Part shown: in pieces, positions 31,860-41,541 of the stretch
Layout of the letters: every line of letters begins with the position of its first letter
How positions within the stretch are numbered: position 1 is the first letter of the stretch
Origin: DATKPC01 sp035524275
Lineage (GTDB): Bacteria; Pseudomonadota; Gammaproteobacteria; Burkholderiales; Burkholderiaceae_F
Length of the DNA stretch: 57,417 nucleotides
Reading direction: 5' to 3'
Assembly: GCA_035524275.1 (NCBI GenBank)
Contig: DATKPC010000102.1
Location: 1-57,417 of the forward strand
Notes under the pieces: generated by a model
The model's database searches: none
The model's input: the letters and a program-made list of their open reading frames with translations, nothing else
What the model was told of the DNA's origin: nothing
Made by a program: the position numbers and the translations under genes

Positions 31860-32704
31860 CCTTTCCCGACCTGACCTTCCGTGCGTTCGAGGCGTCGTGG
31901 CGCGACGCCCGGACCGCATTCGAGCGCGCGTCGCGCCGGGCCCGCGCGGCGCTGGCCGCGGCGCCCGCCACCGTCGCCATCGCGACCGCGGTGCTGGCGG
32001 TGCCGCCCGCCGCTTCGGCGAAGGACGAAGCGCCCGCCGAGCGCCTGCGCGTCACGGATCCGTACGTCGAACTGCGCACCGGGCCCGGCCGCGACTTCCC
32101 GATCTTCTACGTCGCCGAGCGCGACGAATGGATCGAGATCGAGCTGCGGCATACCGACTGGTTCAAGGTCCGCACGGTCAAGGGCAAGGAAGGGTGGGTC
32201 AATCGGGCGCAGCTCGCGAGCACGCTCACCGAGGCCGGCGCGAGTCCCGGCTTCCGCGAGATCGCGCTCGACGACTACCTGCGGCGCCGCGTGGAGTTCG
32301 GTGCCGCCTACGGCCGGCTGCGCGCCGACCCGATGCTGAAGGTTTTCGGTGCCTACAACCTGGCCGACACGCTCGCGGTCGAGGGCACGATCGGCCAGGT
32401 CCAGGGCGATTTCTCCGGCACGAGCTTCTGGCACGTGAACCTGCTGATCGAACCGTGGTCGGACCGCCGGCTCGGGCCGTTTTTCGGCGTCGGCTTCGGC
32501 AAGTTCAACAACATCCCGAATGCGAGCCTCGTCGGGGCCAGCCCGTCGGACGCGAAGATGGGCAACGCCTCGATCGGCTTGCGATACCACCTGAGCGAGC
32601 GTTTCATCGCGCGCCTGGACTGGACGGCGTACACGGCGTTCAACGGCGACACCCGCATCGACGAATACCGGGCCACGACGTTCGGGCTTTCCTTCTTCTT
32701 CTGA
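31844..32704 (+). CDS. SH3-domain outer-membrane beta-barrel protein
   Basis: 286 residues from GTG 31844, overlapping the previous gene by 16 bp; TTG 31856 is an alternative. An internal hydrophobic signal (ATVAIATAVLAVPPAASA) precedes a bacterial SH3 domain (about 70-125: VTDPYVELRTGPGRDFPIFY, KVRTVKGKEGWVN) that may bind peptidoglycan. A beta-barrel with alternating residues follows, ending FGLSFFF with the C-terminal Phe typical of BAM substrates. It is related in style to the next gene. Confidence 0.82.
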   Translation: MQYELTFPDLTFRAFEASWRDARTAFERASRRARAALAAAPATVAIATAVLAVPPAASAKDEAPAERLRVTDPYVELRTGPGRDFPIFYVAERDEWIEIELRHTDWFKVRTVKGKEGWVNRAQLASTLTEAGASPGFREIALDDYLRRRVEFGAAYGRLRADPMLKVFGAYNLADTLAVEGTIGQVQGDFSGTSFWHVNLLIEPWSDRRLGPFFGVGFGKFNNIPNASLVGASPSDAKMGNASIGLRYHLSERFIARLDWTAYTAFNGDTRIDEYRATTFGLSFFF

Positions 32705-32721
32705 CGGTTCCGCGACGATCC

Positions 32722-33429
32722 ATGCGCCACTCCGCAATTGCCCTGCTGCTGCTTGCCACCGCTTACGGTCCGTGCGCCTTCGCCGCGGATGCGCAACCCG
32801 CGCCGGCGACCGCCGCCGATGCGCAGCCGGCGCCCGCCGCCGCCGACAAGGCGGGCGACGAGCGCAAGCCGGGAAACGAGCAGGTGATCGAGCCGGAACT
32901 CGACCGGCGCGACGTGCGGATCCCGAAGATCCCGTCGAACGACTTCGAGGCCGGCCTCTTCACCGGCACCTATTCGGCGCAGAACTTCGGCTCGAGCCTG
33001 GTCTACGGCGTGCGCCTCGGCTACCACCTGACCGAGGACGTCTTCGTCGAAGGCGTCTACGGGCAGACCAAGGTCTCGGACGACACGTTCCGCCAGATCC
33101 TGCCGGGCGGGATCTTCCCGAACCCGAAGGAGACGCTGCGCTACTACAACCTGTCGGCCGGCTACAACATCCTGCCGGGCGAGTTCTTCCTCTGGAAGCG
33201 CAATGCGAAGGTCACCGCGCTCTACGTGATCGGCGGCGTCGGCAGCACGCAGTTCGACAACCAGCGCCACCTGACGGTCAATGCCGGCTTCGGCGGCCGC
33301 GTCTTCCTCGCCGACTGGGCCGCGCTGCAGCTCGACCTGCGCGATCACATCTTCTCGTACGACCTGCTGGGCGAGCGCAAGAACACGCAGAACGTCGAGC
33401 TGACCGGCGGCCTGACCTTCTTCTTCTGA
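32722..33429 (+). CDS. Outer-membrane beta-barrel protein (OMP_myx_plus type)
   Basis: 235 residues. Signal peptide MRHSAIALLLLATAYGPCAF, an Ala/Pro-rich spacer, then a barrel (about 75-235) with FEAGLFTGTYSAQNFGSSLV, YGVRLGYHLTEDVFVEGVYG and GGVGSTQF strands, ending GGLTFFF. The barrel resembles the family of small outer-membrane proteins common in Myxococcales and found with Agl-Glt-type genes. It shares the FFF ending with the preceding protein. Confidence 0.82.
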   Translation: MRHSAIALLLLATAYGPCAFAADAQPAPATAADAQPAPAAADKAGDERKPGNEQVIEPELDRRDVRIPKIPSNDFEAGLFTGTYSAQNFGSSLVYGVRLGYHLTEDVFVEGVYGQTKVSDDTFRQILPGGIFPNPKETLRYYNLSAGYNILPGEFFLWKRNAKVTALYVIGGVGSTQFDNQRHLTVNAGFGGRVFLADWAALQLDLRDHIFSYDLLGERKNTQNVELTGGLTFFF

Positions 33430-33442
33430 AATCCGGACGATC

Positions 33443-33973
33443 ATGGACACCAGGATGGCGAAACCCTTCGCGTCGCTGCGGCGCCGCGCGTTGCGGCTGG
33501 CGGTCGCCGCCGCCGCTGCCGTCGCGTCGCTGGCGGCATCGGCCGGCCTCGTCGGGGGCGGCGCGCCCGACTTCACGCTGCAGAGCGCGGCCGGCGACAA
33601 CATCCGGCTGAAGGAGCAGCGCGGCCAGGTCGTGATGCTCAACTTCTGGGCGACATGGTGCGGGCCGTGCAAGCAGGAGATGCCGCACCTCAACCACCTC
33701 TACGAGAAGTATCGCGGTTCCGGGTTCCAGCTGCTGGGGATGAACATCGACGACGACCCGCGCAACGCGACCGCGACGGCGGCGCGCCTCGGGGTCCGCT
33801 TCCCGGTGCTGCTGGATACCGACAAGCGGGTGAGCCGGCTGTACGACCTCACGACGATGCCCTCGACGCTGCTGATCGACCGCAGCGGCCGCGTGCGCTA
33901 CGTGCACCTGGGGTATCGCGACGGCTACGAGGACGCGTACGAGAAGCAGATCAAGGAGCTGCTCAAGGAATGA
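33443..33973 (+). CDS. TlpA-family periplasmic thioredoxin
   Basis: 176 residues with a signal peptide (about 1-34) and a thioredoxin fold with W72-C73-G-P-C76 and the cis-Pro in TTMPSTLLID. Such proteins reduce disulfides, often to allow heme attachment or to keep exported Cys residues reduced. In this operon the likely clients are the heme lipoproteins and the Cys-ending DUF4266 protein. Its stop overlaps the next start (ATGA). Confidence 0.93.
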   Translation: MDTRMAKPFASLRRRALRLAVAAAAAVASLAASAGLVGGGAPDFTLQSAAGDNIRLKEQRGQVVMLNFWATWCGPCKQEMPHLNHLYEKYRGSGFQLLGMNIDDDPRNATATAARLGVRFPVLLDTDKRVSRLYDLTTMPSTLLIDRSGRVRYVHLGYRDGYEDAYEKQIKELLKE

Positions 33974-34206
33974 ACGCGCAACGCCGTGCCATCGCGGCCG
34001 CGCTCGCGGCCGCCGGGCTGCTCGCCGCGGGCTGCAAGCCTATCGAGCCGTGGGTCAAGCCGTACGAGCGCGAGCGGCTCGCGGATCCGATCATGAAGTT
34101 CTCGAGCGACGAACTTGCCGACAAGCACCACGAGCACGTCTACGACGTGCGCGAAGGCGCGCGCGGCGCGACCGGCGTCCAGGGAGGCGGCTGTGGCTGC
34201 AACTAG
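33970..34206 (+). CDS. DUF4266 small lipoprotein
   Basis: 78 residues. Lipobox LAAGC (Cys22) is followed by WVKPYERERLADPIM, the signature of DUF4266 proteins. The C-terminus is Gly-rich and ends GGGCGCN, with two cysteines. A GARGATG sequence lies just before that tail. DUF4266 and DUF3570 genes commonly occur together, as here. The function is unknown. Confidence 0.88.
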   Translation: MNAQRRAIAAALAAAGLLAAGCKPIEPWVKPYERERLADPIMKFSSDELADKHHEHVYDVREGARGATGVQGGGCGCN

Positions 34207-35356
34207 CGGCAGTAACGTCCGCCGGCGCGCGCGCGCGCTTGCGTGGCTGCGGCGGGCGCTGGAGCCACGCTCGGCCTACCTCGCCGGGCTGCTGGGCGGA
34301 ACCCTGGCGGCGGTCGGCGCGAAGGGCGCCGAGCTGCCCGAGGACCAGGCCGAGGCGATGTACCACCTGTACGACGGCGGCGGCGTGATCGCCCAGGGAC
34401 CCGCGGTGCTCGTGCGCAAGAGCATCGCCGATACCGTTTCGCTGTCGGCGTCCAGCTACGTCGACATGGTGAGCAACGCCTCGATCGACGTCGTCACGCA
34501 GGCGAGCAAGTTCAAGGAGACCCGCCTCGAGGAGGGCGTCGGCGCGCAGTACGCGTATCGCGACTCGCTGCTCAGCCTCTCGACGACGCGCAGCCACGAG
34601 CCGGACTACACCGCGACGGGGCTCAACCTCGATGCCTCGCAGGACGTATTCGGCGGCCTGACGACGGTGAGCCTTGGCTACAGCCGCGGCTGGGACACGG
34701 TGCTGAAGCACAACGACTTCAATTTCTCGAAGGCGGCGAACCACTGGCAGTACCGGTTTGGCCTGACGCAGATCCTGACGCCGCGCTGGATCGCCAGCGC
34801 GAACTTCGAGGCCGTCTCCGACCAGGGGTACCTGCAGAGTCCCTACCGCGCGGCGCGGGCGTTCGGCGCCTTCGTGCCGGAGAACGATCCGTCGACGCGC
34901 ACCAGCCGCGCGCTGACGCTGCGGGCCAACGGCGACGTCGGCGGCGCCGGGGCGCGCAGCGCCGTGCATGCCGAGTACCGCTACTTCTGGGATACCTGGA
35001 ACATCAAGGCCCACACGCTGGAACTGGGCTACAGCCGCTACCTCGGCGACCGCTGGCTCGTCGACGGCTACGGGCGCTACTACCGGCAGAGCCACGCGCT
35101 GTTCTACAGCGACGACTTCACGACGCAGCAGACCTACATGTCGCGCAACCGGCAGCTGGGCACCTACAACGACGAGGCGCTCGGCACGAAGGCGTCGTAC
35201 TCCGCGTGGCGCGTGCCGGGCAAGTACGAAGTCAAGCTCAACGGCGCGCTCGAGCTGCTCCGATTCAACTATCAAGACTACACCGACGTGCGCACCGGCA
35301 AGCTGTATTCGTTCTCAGCCGCCGTGATGGAACTGTTCGTGTCGGCGACCTTCTGA
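34193..35356 (+). CDS. DUF3570 outer-membrane protein
   Basis: 387 residues from GTG 34193, set by GGGAGG 6 nt upstream and overlapping the DUF4266 gene by 14 bp. After an N-terminal hydrophobic signal (AYLAGLLGGTLAAVGAKG) the protein is a string of amphipathic beta strands rich in Tyr/Trp (YRYFWDTWNIKAHTLELGYS, YGRYYRQSHALFY) ending LFVSATF, as expected for a large outer-membrane barrel. It probably forms the outer-membrane partner of the DUF4266 lipoprotein. Confidence 0.88.
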   Translation: MAATSGSNVRRRARALAWLRRALEPRSAYLAGLLGGTLAAVGAKGAELPEDQAEAMYHLYDGGGVIAQGPAVLVRKSIADTVSLSASSYVDMVSNASIDVVTQASKFKETRLEEGVGAQYAYRDSLLSLSTTRSHEPDYTATGLNLDASQDVFGGLTTVSLGYSRGWDTVLKHNDFNFSKAANHWQYRFGLTQILTPRWIASANFEAVSDQGYLQSPYRAARAFGAFVPENDPSTRTSRALTLRANGDVGGAGARSAVHAEYRYFWDTWNIKAHTLELGYSRYLGDRWLVDGYGRYYRQSHALFYSDDFTTQQTYMSRNRQLGTYNDEALGTKASYSAWRVPGKYEVKLNGALELLRFNYQDYTDVRTGKLYSFSAAVMELFVSATF

Positions 35357-35369
35357 GGACGACCGCGCC

Positions 35370-36029
35370 ATGCTGATTCGACACTTCCGGACCCTCGTCG
35401 CGCGGGTCGCGCTCGCCGTCGCAGCGGCTGCGGGTGCGGCCACGCCCGCGATGCCGGCCTCGCCCGCGCCCGCCCCCGCCGCCGTGGCGGCCGCTCCCGC
35501 CGCCGCAGCCCGTCCGGCCGTCGCGCCGGCGGCCACCACGGTTCCGGTTCCGGGCGACGCCGCCGCGCCGCAGGACTCCGCGTTCAGCAACCTGGACGGC
35601 CGTGTCCAGGATGCGAAGAGCGACATCATCCAGCTCAACCGCGACCTGATGGTGCTCGAGGAGGAACTGCTGTTTCCCGCCAACACGCAGGTGGCGGTCT
35701 TCGTCTCGCTCGACGTCGGCAAGCTTTTCGCGCTCGACTCGGTCCAGGTCAAGCTCGACGACAAGGTCGTCGCGAACTACCTGTACACCGCGGCGGAGGT
35801 CGAGGCGCTGCATCGCGGCGGCGTGCAGCGCGTCTACCTCGGGAACCTGCGTGCCGGCAAGCACGAGATCACCGCGTTCTTCACCGGAAAGGGTCCGCAC
35901 ACGCGCGACTACCGCCGCGGCACGACGGTGAATTTCGAGAAGGGCACCGACCCGAAATACATCGAACTGCAGATCAAGGACTCGACGGGCAGCCTGCAGC
36001 CCGACTTCGACGTCAAGGTCTGGCAATAA
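35370..36029 (+). CDS. Secreted protein of unknown function
   Basis: 219 residues. A signal peptide is followed by a long Ala/Pro-rich spacer (about 25-65), a short helix (LDGRVQDAKSDIIQLNRDLM) and a compact beta-rich domain (about 100-219: NTQVAVFVSLDVGKLFALD, VQVKLDDKVVANYLYTAAEV, GKHEITAFFTGKGPHTRDYR). I do not recognise a named family. It opens the TPR/ExbBD half of the operon and is probably periplasmic. Confidence 0.75.
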   Translation: MLIRHFRTLVARVALAVAAAAGAATPAMPASPAPAPAAVAAAPAAAARPAVAPAATTVPVPGDAAAPQDSAFSNLDGRVQDAKSDIIQLNRDLMVLEEELLFPANTQVAVFVSLDVGKLFALDSVQVKLDDKVVANYLYTAAEVEALHRGGVQRVYLGNLRAGKHEITAFFTGKGPHTRDYRRGTTVNFEKGTDPKYIELQIKDSTGSLQPDFDVKVWQ

Positions 36030-36049
36030 GGCGGACACCGGGACGCAGG

Positions 36050-37942
36050 ATGACCGCTCACGCCGTCCGATGCCTCGTTCGAGCCGCGCTGGTCGCGCTC
36101 GCGGCGGGCTGCCTTCCCGCGGCCGGCGGTGCCGCCGAGGCGCCGCCGCGCCACGTCGTCAAGGATCCCTACTTCGGCGACAGCCTGTTCTATTTCTACG
36201 AGGGGCGCTATTTCACCTCGCTGACCGGGCTGATGGTCTCGCAGCATTTCGACCGGCTTTCGCATCACGGCGACGAGGCGGAGATTCTTCGCGGCGGGCT
36301 GTACCTGTCGTACGGGCTGCATCGCGAGGCCGGCGAGATCTTCGCGCGGCTCATCGACAAGGGTGCGTCGCCGTCGGTGCGCGACCGCGCCTGGTACTAC
36401 CTGGCGAAGATCCGCTACCAGCGCGGGCTGCTCGCGGAGGCGCTCGACGCCATCGGGCGCGTGCAGAACGCGTTGCCGGCCGGCCTCGACGAGGACCGGC
36501 GCCTGCTGCAGGCGAACCTGCTGATGGCGCGCGGCGACTATCCGGGCGCGGCGCAGGTGCTGCAGGCGATGACCGCGAAAGGCACCGGCGGCATGTACGC
36601 GCGCTTCAACCTGGGGGTCGCGCTGGTGAAGTCCGGCGACGTCGCCGGCGGAACGAAGTGGCTCGACGAGGTCGGGCGTACCGTGGCGGTGGACGAGGAG
36701 ATGCGCAGCGTTCGCGACAAGGCGAACGTCGCGCTCGGCTTCGCCGCGCTGCAGGCCAACCAGCCGCAGCAGGCGACGCAGTACCTGGAGCGCGTGCGCC
36801 TCAATGGCATGCTCGCGAACAAGGCGCTGCTGGGCTTCGGCTGGGCCAACGCGTCGCTGAAGCAGCCCAAGCTTGCGCTGGCGTCGTGGTCCGAGCTTGC
36901 CGGACGCGACGCCGCCGATGCCGCCGTGCTGGAAGCGAAGCTCGCGGTGCCCTACGCCTACGCCGAACTCGGGGCCTTCGGGCAGTCGGCCGACGAGTAC
37001 AACAATGCGATCGCCGCGTTCGACGGCGAGACCGCGAGCCTCGACGAATCGGTCGCGGCGATCCGTTCCGGCAAGCTGCTGGACGGACTTCTGGCGTCCA
37101 ATCCGGGCCAGGAAATGGGCTGGTTCTGGAGCATCGGGACGCTGCCGCCGCTGCCGCACGCGCGCCATCTCGCGCAGATCCTGGCGCTGCACGAGTTCCA
37201 GGAGGCCTTCAAGAACTATCGCGACCTGCAGTTCCTGGCGGCGAACCTGCGCCAGTGGGAAGACAAGCTGGGCGTGTTCGGCGACATGCTCGCGACCCGC
37301 CGCCAGGCGTATGCGGAGCGCCTGCCGCAGGTCCGCGCGAACGAACGCGGCGAGGCGATCGATGCGCTCGAAAAGCGGGTCGGCTCGCTGGCGGCGGAAC
37401 TCGACCGTGCCGAGCAGGGCGCCGACGGCGCCGCGTTCGCCGACGCGCACGAGCGTGAACTGGCCGCCCGGCTGCAACGCGTACGCGATGCCTTGGCGCG
37501 CGCCGGCGACGATCCGGCCTACGCGGCCGCGCGCGAGCGCTACCGGCGCGTCGCCGGCGCACTCGCCTGGCAGTTGTCCGACGAGATGGTGCCGCGGCTG
37601 GCCGACACGAAGCGCGCGCTGCAATCGACCGGGCAGGGTCTCGTCGAGGCGCATCGCCGCGATGCGGCGCTCGCGAGGGCGCAGGTCGACGAGCCGGCGC
37701 ATTTCGACGCGTTCGCGCAGCGGATCGCCGACCTGCAGCGTCGGATCCACGAGCTGATGCCGCGCGTCGCGCAACTGTCGCGCGAACAGCAGAACGTCGT
37801 GCAGGAACTGGCCGTGGCCGAGCTGGAGCACGAGAAGGAGCGCCTGGCGCTGTACACGACGCAGGCGCGCTTCGCGCTGGCGCAGACGTACGACCGTGCG
37901 AACGAAGCGAAAGACGCGAACCATGCGGCGCCCGCGCAGTAG
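36050..37942 (+). CDS. Periplasmic TPR and coiled-coil protein
   Basis: 630 residues with a signal peptide (about 1-28). TPR-like helical pairs run from about 60 to 320 (EILRGGLYLSYGLHREAGEI, ARFNLGVALVKSGDVAGGTK, PYAYAELGAFGQSADEYNNA). The second half is long charged helices, probably coiled coil (EALEK-type repeats, about 420-610). It is expected to be a scaffold in the periplasm. It overlaps the next gene by 20 bp. Confidence 0.8.
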   Translation: MTAHAVRCLVRAALVALAAGCLPAAGGAAEAPPRHVVKDPYFGDSLFYFYEGRYFTSLTGLMVSQHFDRLSHHGDEAEILRGGLYLSYGLHREAGEIFARLIDKGASPSVRDRAWYYLAKIRYQRGLLAEALDAIGRVQNALPAGLDEDRRLLQANLLMARGDYPGAAQVLQAMTAKGTGGMYARFNLGVALVKSGDVAGGTKWLDEVGRTVAVDEEMRSVRDKANVALGFAALQANQPQQATQYLERVRLNGMLANKALLGFGWANASLKQPKLALASWSELAGRDAADAAVLEAKLAVPYAYAELGAFGQSADEYNNAIAAFDGETASLDESVAAIRSGKLLDGLLASNPGQEMGWFWSIGTLPPLPHARHLAQILALHEFQEAFKNYRDLQFLAANLRQWEDKLGVFGDMLATRRQAYAERLPQVRANERGEAIDALEKRVGSLAAELDRAEQGADGAAFADAHERELAARLQRVRDALARAGDDPAYAAARERYRRVAGALAWQLSDEMVPRLADTKRALQSTGQGLVEAHRRDAALARAQVDEPAHFDAFAQRIADLQRRIHELMPRVAQLSREQQNVVQELAVAELEHEKERLALYTTQARFALAQTYDRANEAKDANHAAPAQ

Positions 37943-40862
37943 TCGGTTCGGGTTCGCCCGCCGGATCGGCCTTTCCGGCTGCGCGTTGGCTGCGCTGGCC
38001 GCCGGCCTTGCGGGCTGCTCGCATACGCGCAGCGCGCAGGGCGAGCCGGACAACGCGCCGACATTGAAGACGCTGTCGAGCCGGCCGGTCGATGTGCAAA
38101 GTGGCCAGGCGGTGCCGCGCAGCGACGAGAAGACGATCGCCGCCTACCGCGAATTCCTGAACTCCGCGCCGCGCGCGCCGCAGCGCTCGGAGGCGATGCG
38201 CCGGATCGCCGACCTGGAGATGGACGCCTCCGACGACGCGCCGCCGCCGCGGGCCGCCGGAGCGCCGGTGTCGGCCGCCGCGGCCGCCGCGGCGGCGACG
38301 CCGGCGGCCGCTGGCGCGCCGGCGACCGGCGGCAAGGCGACGGCCGAGAGCCGCGGCGCGATCGCGCTGTACCTCGACCTGCTGAAGAACTATCCGAACG
38401 ATCCGGGCAACGACCGCGTGCTGTACCAGCTTGCGCGCGCCTACGAGCAGGGCGGAGCCATCGACGACTCGTTAAAGACGCTCGGCCGCCTGGTGCAGCA
38501 GTACCCGGCAACGCCGTACCGCGACGAAGCGCAGTTCCGGCGCGGCGAGATGCTGTTCGCGACGAAGGAGTACGCCAAGGCGGAGCAGGCCTACGCGACC
38601 GTCCTGCAGAGCGACAAGACGACGCCCTACTACGAGCGGTCGCTGTACATGCACGGCTGGTCGATCTTCAAGCAGGGACGGCTGGACGATGCGCTCAATT
38701 CGTTCTTCGGCGTCCTGGACCTGAAGCTCGCCGGTCGCAGCAACGACGGGCCGATCGAGTCCATCCCGGGGTTGACGCGCGCCGATCGCGAGCTCGTGGA
38801 GGACACGTTCCGGGTCACCGGCTTGTGCCTGGAGAACCTGCAGGGCGCGGAGTCGATTCCGCCGTACATGAACTCCGACGTGCGCCACGAGTACGAGCCA
38901 CGCGTCTACGACCAGCTCGCGCAACTTTATCTCAAGCAGGATCGGATCAAGGACGCGGCCGACGCCTACGGCGCGTTCGTCAAGCGCAATCCGCTGCACG
39001 CGCAGGCGCCGATCCTGCAGGCGCGCGTGATCGAGATCTACCAGAAGGGCGGGTTCGGCAGCCTCGCGCTCGAGGGGAAGAAGGAATACGTCGCCCGCTA
39101 TGGCGCGCAGAGCGAGTTCCGGCGCGCCAATCCGGCCGCCTGGGACAAGGCGCAACCGCTCGTGAAGTCGAACCTCGCGGAGCTCGCGCGCCATTACCAC
39201 GCGCTCGCGCAGAAGGGGCACCGCAACGAGGACTACCAGGAGGCCGCGCGCTGGTATCGGGCGTACCTGGATTCGTTCCCGAACGATCCGACCGCGCCGG
39301 AGACCAACTTCCTGCTGGCCGAGCTGCTGTTCGAGGGCGCGACGGTCGATCAGGCGCGCTACGCGGAGGCGGCCACGGAGTACGAGAAGGTCGCGTACAA
39401 GTATCCGCGCGGCGCCCACAGCGCGGACGCCGGCTACAGCGCGCTGCTGGCGTACGCGGAACTGGAGAGGCGCAGCGCGCCCGGCGCGGTGCGTGGCGTG
39501 CAGCTCGCGAGCGTCGAGAGCGCCAAGCGGTTCGGCGCGGCGTTCAAGGACGACCCGCGTAGCGCACCGGTGCTGACGCACGCGGCGGAGCAGCTCTACG
39601 CGCAGCACATCCCGGACCAGGCCAGCGCGTTGGCGCAGCAGGTCCTGGCGCTGAATCCTCCGCCGGCGGCCGCGCAGCGGCGCGTGGCGTGGACCGTCGT
39701 GGCGCACTCCGCCTTCGAGGCCGGCGACTACGCGCGCGCCGAGCGGGGCTACGGCGAAGTCCTCGCGCTGGCGCCGGCGAACGATGCGGCGCGCGGCGAT
39801 CTCATCGAGCGGCTCGCCGCGTCGATCTACAAGCAGGGCGAGCAGGCGCGGGCGGCGGGCAACCCGCGTGAGGCGGCGAGCCATTTCGCGCGCGTCGGGA
39901 CGGCGGCGCCGACGGCGTCGATCCGCCCGAACGCGCAGTTCGACGCTGCCGCCTCGCTGATCGCGCTGAAGGACTGGGACGCGGCGGCGCGCACGCTCGA
40001 GGATTTCCGGCAGCGGTTCCCGAACAGCCCGCTGCAGGCCGACGTCAGCAACAAGCTGGCCGTCGTCTACCTGGAGAAGCAGCAATGGGCGCCGGCGGCG
40101 AGCGAGCTGGAGCGCATGGCGGCGGAAAAGAAGGACCCGAAGCTCGCGCGCGACGCGCAATGGCAGGCCGGCGAGCTCTACGAGAAGGGCGGCGCGAAGC
40201 CGCAGGCGGCGGCGGCCTACGAGCGCTACCTGCGTCAGTATCCGGAGCCGCTGGAGACCGCCGAGGAGGCCCGCTTCCGGCTGGCGCGGCTGGCCCGCGA
40301 CCAGGGCGACCACGCGCGCGAGCTGCAGTGGATGAACGAGCTGCTGCAGGCCGAACAGCGCGCCACCGGCGGCCGTACGGAGCGCACGCGCTTCCTCGGC
40401 GCCAGCGCGGCGCTGGCGCTGGCCGAGCCGGTCTACGACGAATTCCACCGCATCGCGCTCGTCGAGCCGCTGCAGCGGCAGCTGAAGCTGAAGAAGGCGA
40501 AGATGGAGGACGTCCTGAAGGCCTACGGCGCCGCGTCGCAGTACGGGGTCGCCGAAATCACGACCGCGGCGACGTACAAGACGGCCGAGGTCTACCACGA
40601 GTTCGGGCGCGCGATCCTCGACTCCGAACGCCCGCGGTCGCTCGGCAAGGCGGAACTGGAGCAGTACAACGTATTGCTGGAGGAGCAGGCCTTCCCGTTC
40701 GAGGAGAAGGCGATCGAGCTGCATGAATTGAACGCGCACCGTACCGCCGACGGCATCTACGACAAGTCGGTCCGCGACAGTTTCGCCGCGCTGCGCCAGT
40801 TGCGGCCGGTGCGCTACGGCAAGAGCGAGCTGGGGGAGGTCGTCGTCGATGCGATCCGCTGA
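37923..40862 (+). CDS. Large TPR outer-membrane lipoprotein
   Basis: 979 residues from ATG 37923. Lipobox LAGC lies at about residue 35. An Ala-rich low-complexity stretch (about 110-145) precedes many TPR units (VLYQLARAYEQGGAIDDSLK, FRRGEMLFATKEYAKAEQAY, YDQLAQLYLKQDRIKDAADA, RAERGYGEVLALAPANDAA and more). In style it matches the TPR lipoproteins of Agl-Glt-type machines and BamD-like scaffolds. It is the longest structural protein of the second module. Confidence 0.82.
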   Translation: MRRPRSSRFGFARRIGLSGCALAALAAGLAGCSHTRSAQGEPDNAPTLKTLSSRPVDVQSGQAVPRSDEKTIAAYREFLNSAPRAPQRSEAMRRIADLEMDASDDAPPPRAAGAPVSAAAAAAAATPAAAGAPATGGKATAESRGAIALYLDLLKNYPNDPGNDRVLYQLARAYEQGGAIDDSLKTLGRLVQQYPATPYRDEAQFRRGEMLFATKEYAKAEQAYATVLQSDKTTPYYERSLYMHGWSIFKQGRLDDALNSFFGVLDLKLAGRSNDGPIESIPGLTRADRELVEDTFRVTGLCLENLQGAESIPPYMNSDVRHEYEPRVYDQLAQLYLKQDRIKDAADAYGAFVKRNPLHAQAPILQARVIEIYQKGGFGSLALEGKKEYVARYGAQSEFRRANPAAWDKAQPLVKSNLAELARHYHALAQKGHRNEDYQEAARWYRAYLDSFPNDPTAPETNFLLAELLFEGATVDQARYAEAATEYEKVAYKYPRGAHSADAGYSALLAYAELERRSAPGAVRGVQLASVESAKRFGAAFKDDPRSAPVLTHAAEQLYAQHIPDQASALAQQVLALNPPPAAAQRRVAWTVVAHSAFEAGDYARAERGYGEVLALAPANDAARGDLIERLAASIYKQGEQARAAGNPREAASHFARVGTAAPTASIRPNAQFDAAASLIALKDWDAAARTLEDFRQRFPNSPLQADVSNKLAVVYLEKQQWAPAASELERMAAEKKDPKLARDAQWQAGELYEKGGAKPQAAAAYERYLRQYPEPLETAEEARFRLARLARDQGDHARELQWMNELLQAEQRATGGRTERTRFLGASAALALAEPVYDEFHRIALVEPLQRQLKLKKAKMEDVLKAYGAASQYGVAEITTAATYKTAEVYHEFGRAILDSERPRSLGKAELEQYNVLLEEQAFPFEEKAIELHELNAHRTADGIYDKSVRDSFAALRQLRPVRYGKSELGEVVVDAIR

Positions 40863-41541
40863 GCGCCTGCTGTTCGCGTGCCTTGCCGCCGCGCTGTGCA
40901 TCGCGGGAAGCGGCTGCGCCTCGATCGGTGATCTCGCCGGGAAGCTGAAGCCGGCCTCGTCGAACGAGTCGTCGCCGCCGGCTGCCGCGGCCGCGGCTCA
41001 AGGCAAGGCGACCGGCGCGGCCGCGGATGCCGATGTCGACCCGGCGGTCCGCCGCGATTTCGAGGCGGCGCGCAGTGCCCTGCTCGCCGGGCGGGTCGAC
41101 GAGGCGCAGCGCGGGTTCCTCGCCCTGGCGCAGGCGCATCCGGAACTGGGCGGACCGCACGCGAACCTGGGCGTGATCTATCGCCAGGCCGGGAAGCTGC
41201 CGGAGGCCGTCGCCGAACTGGAGGCCGCGGTCAAGGCGAACCCGCGGCAGGCCGTCTATCGCAACCAGCTCGGCATCGCCTATCGCGCCAAGGGGGATTT
41301 CCAGAAGGCGCGCGAGGCCTACGAGCAGGCGATCGCGATCGATCCGAACTATGCGATCGCGTATCTGAACCTCGGGATCCTTTATGACCTGTATTTCTGG
41401 GAAAGCAAGAAGGCGCTCGAACTCTACGATCACTACCTCGCGCTGTCGCCGAACGGCGATCCGCAGGTGACGAAATGGGTCGCCGACCTCAAGAACCGGA
41501 CCCAGCAGCAGAACCGGCTCAGCCGCAAGGAGCAGCCATGA
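40849..41541 (+). CDS. TPR lipoprotein
   Basis: 230 residues. Lipobox SGC at about Cys23, a low-complexity spacer, then three clear TPR units (about 70-185: AQRGFLALAQAHPELGGPHA, NLGVIYRQAGKLPEAVAELE, NQLGIAYRAKGDFQKAREAY, AIAYLNLGILYDLY). It overlaps both neighbours by 14 and 4 bp. It is probably an outer-membrane-attached adaptor in the same complex as the two preceding TPR proteins. Confidence 0.87.
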   Translation: MRSAERLLFACLAAALCIAGSGCASIGDLAGKLKPASSNESSPPAAAAAAQGKATGAAADADVDPAVRRDFEAARSALLAGRVDEAQRGFLALAQAHPELGGPHANLGVIYRQAGKLPEAVAELEAAVKANPRQAVYRNQLGIAYRAKGDFQKAREAYEQAIAIDPNYAIAYLNLGILYDLYFWESKKALELYDHYLALSPNGDPQVTKWVADLKNRTQQQNRLSRKEQP

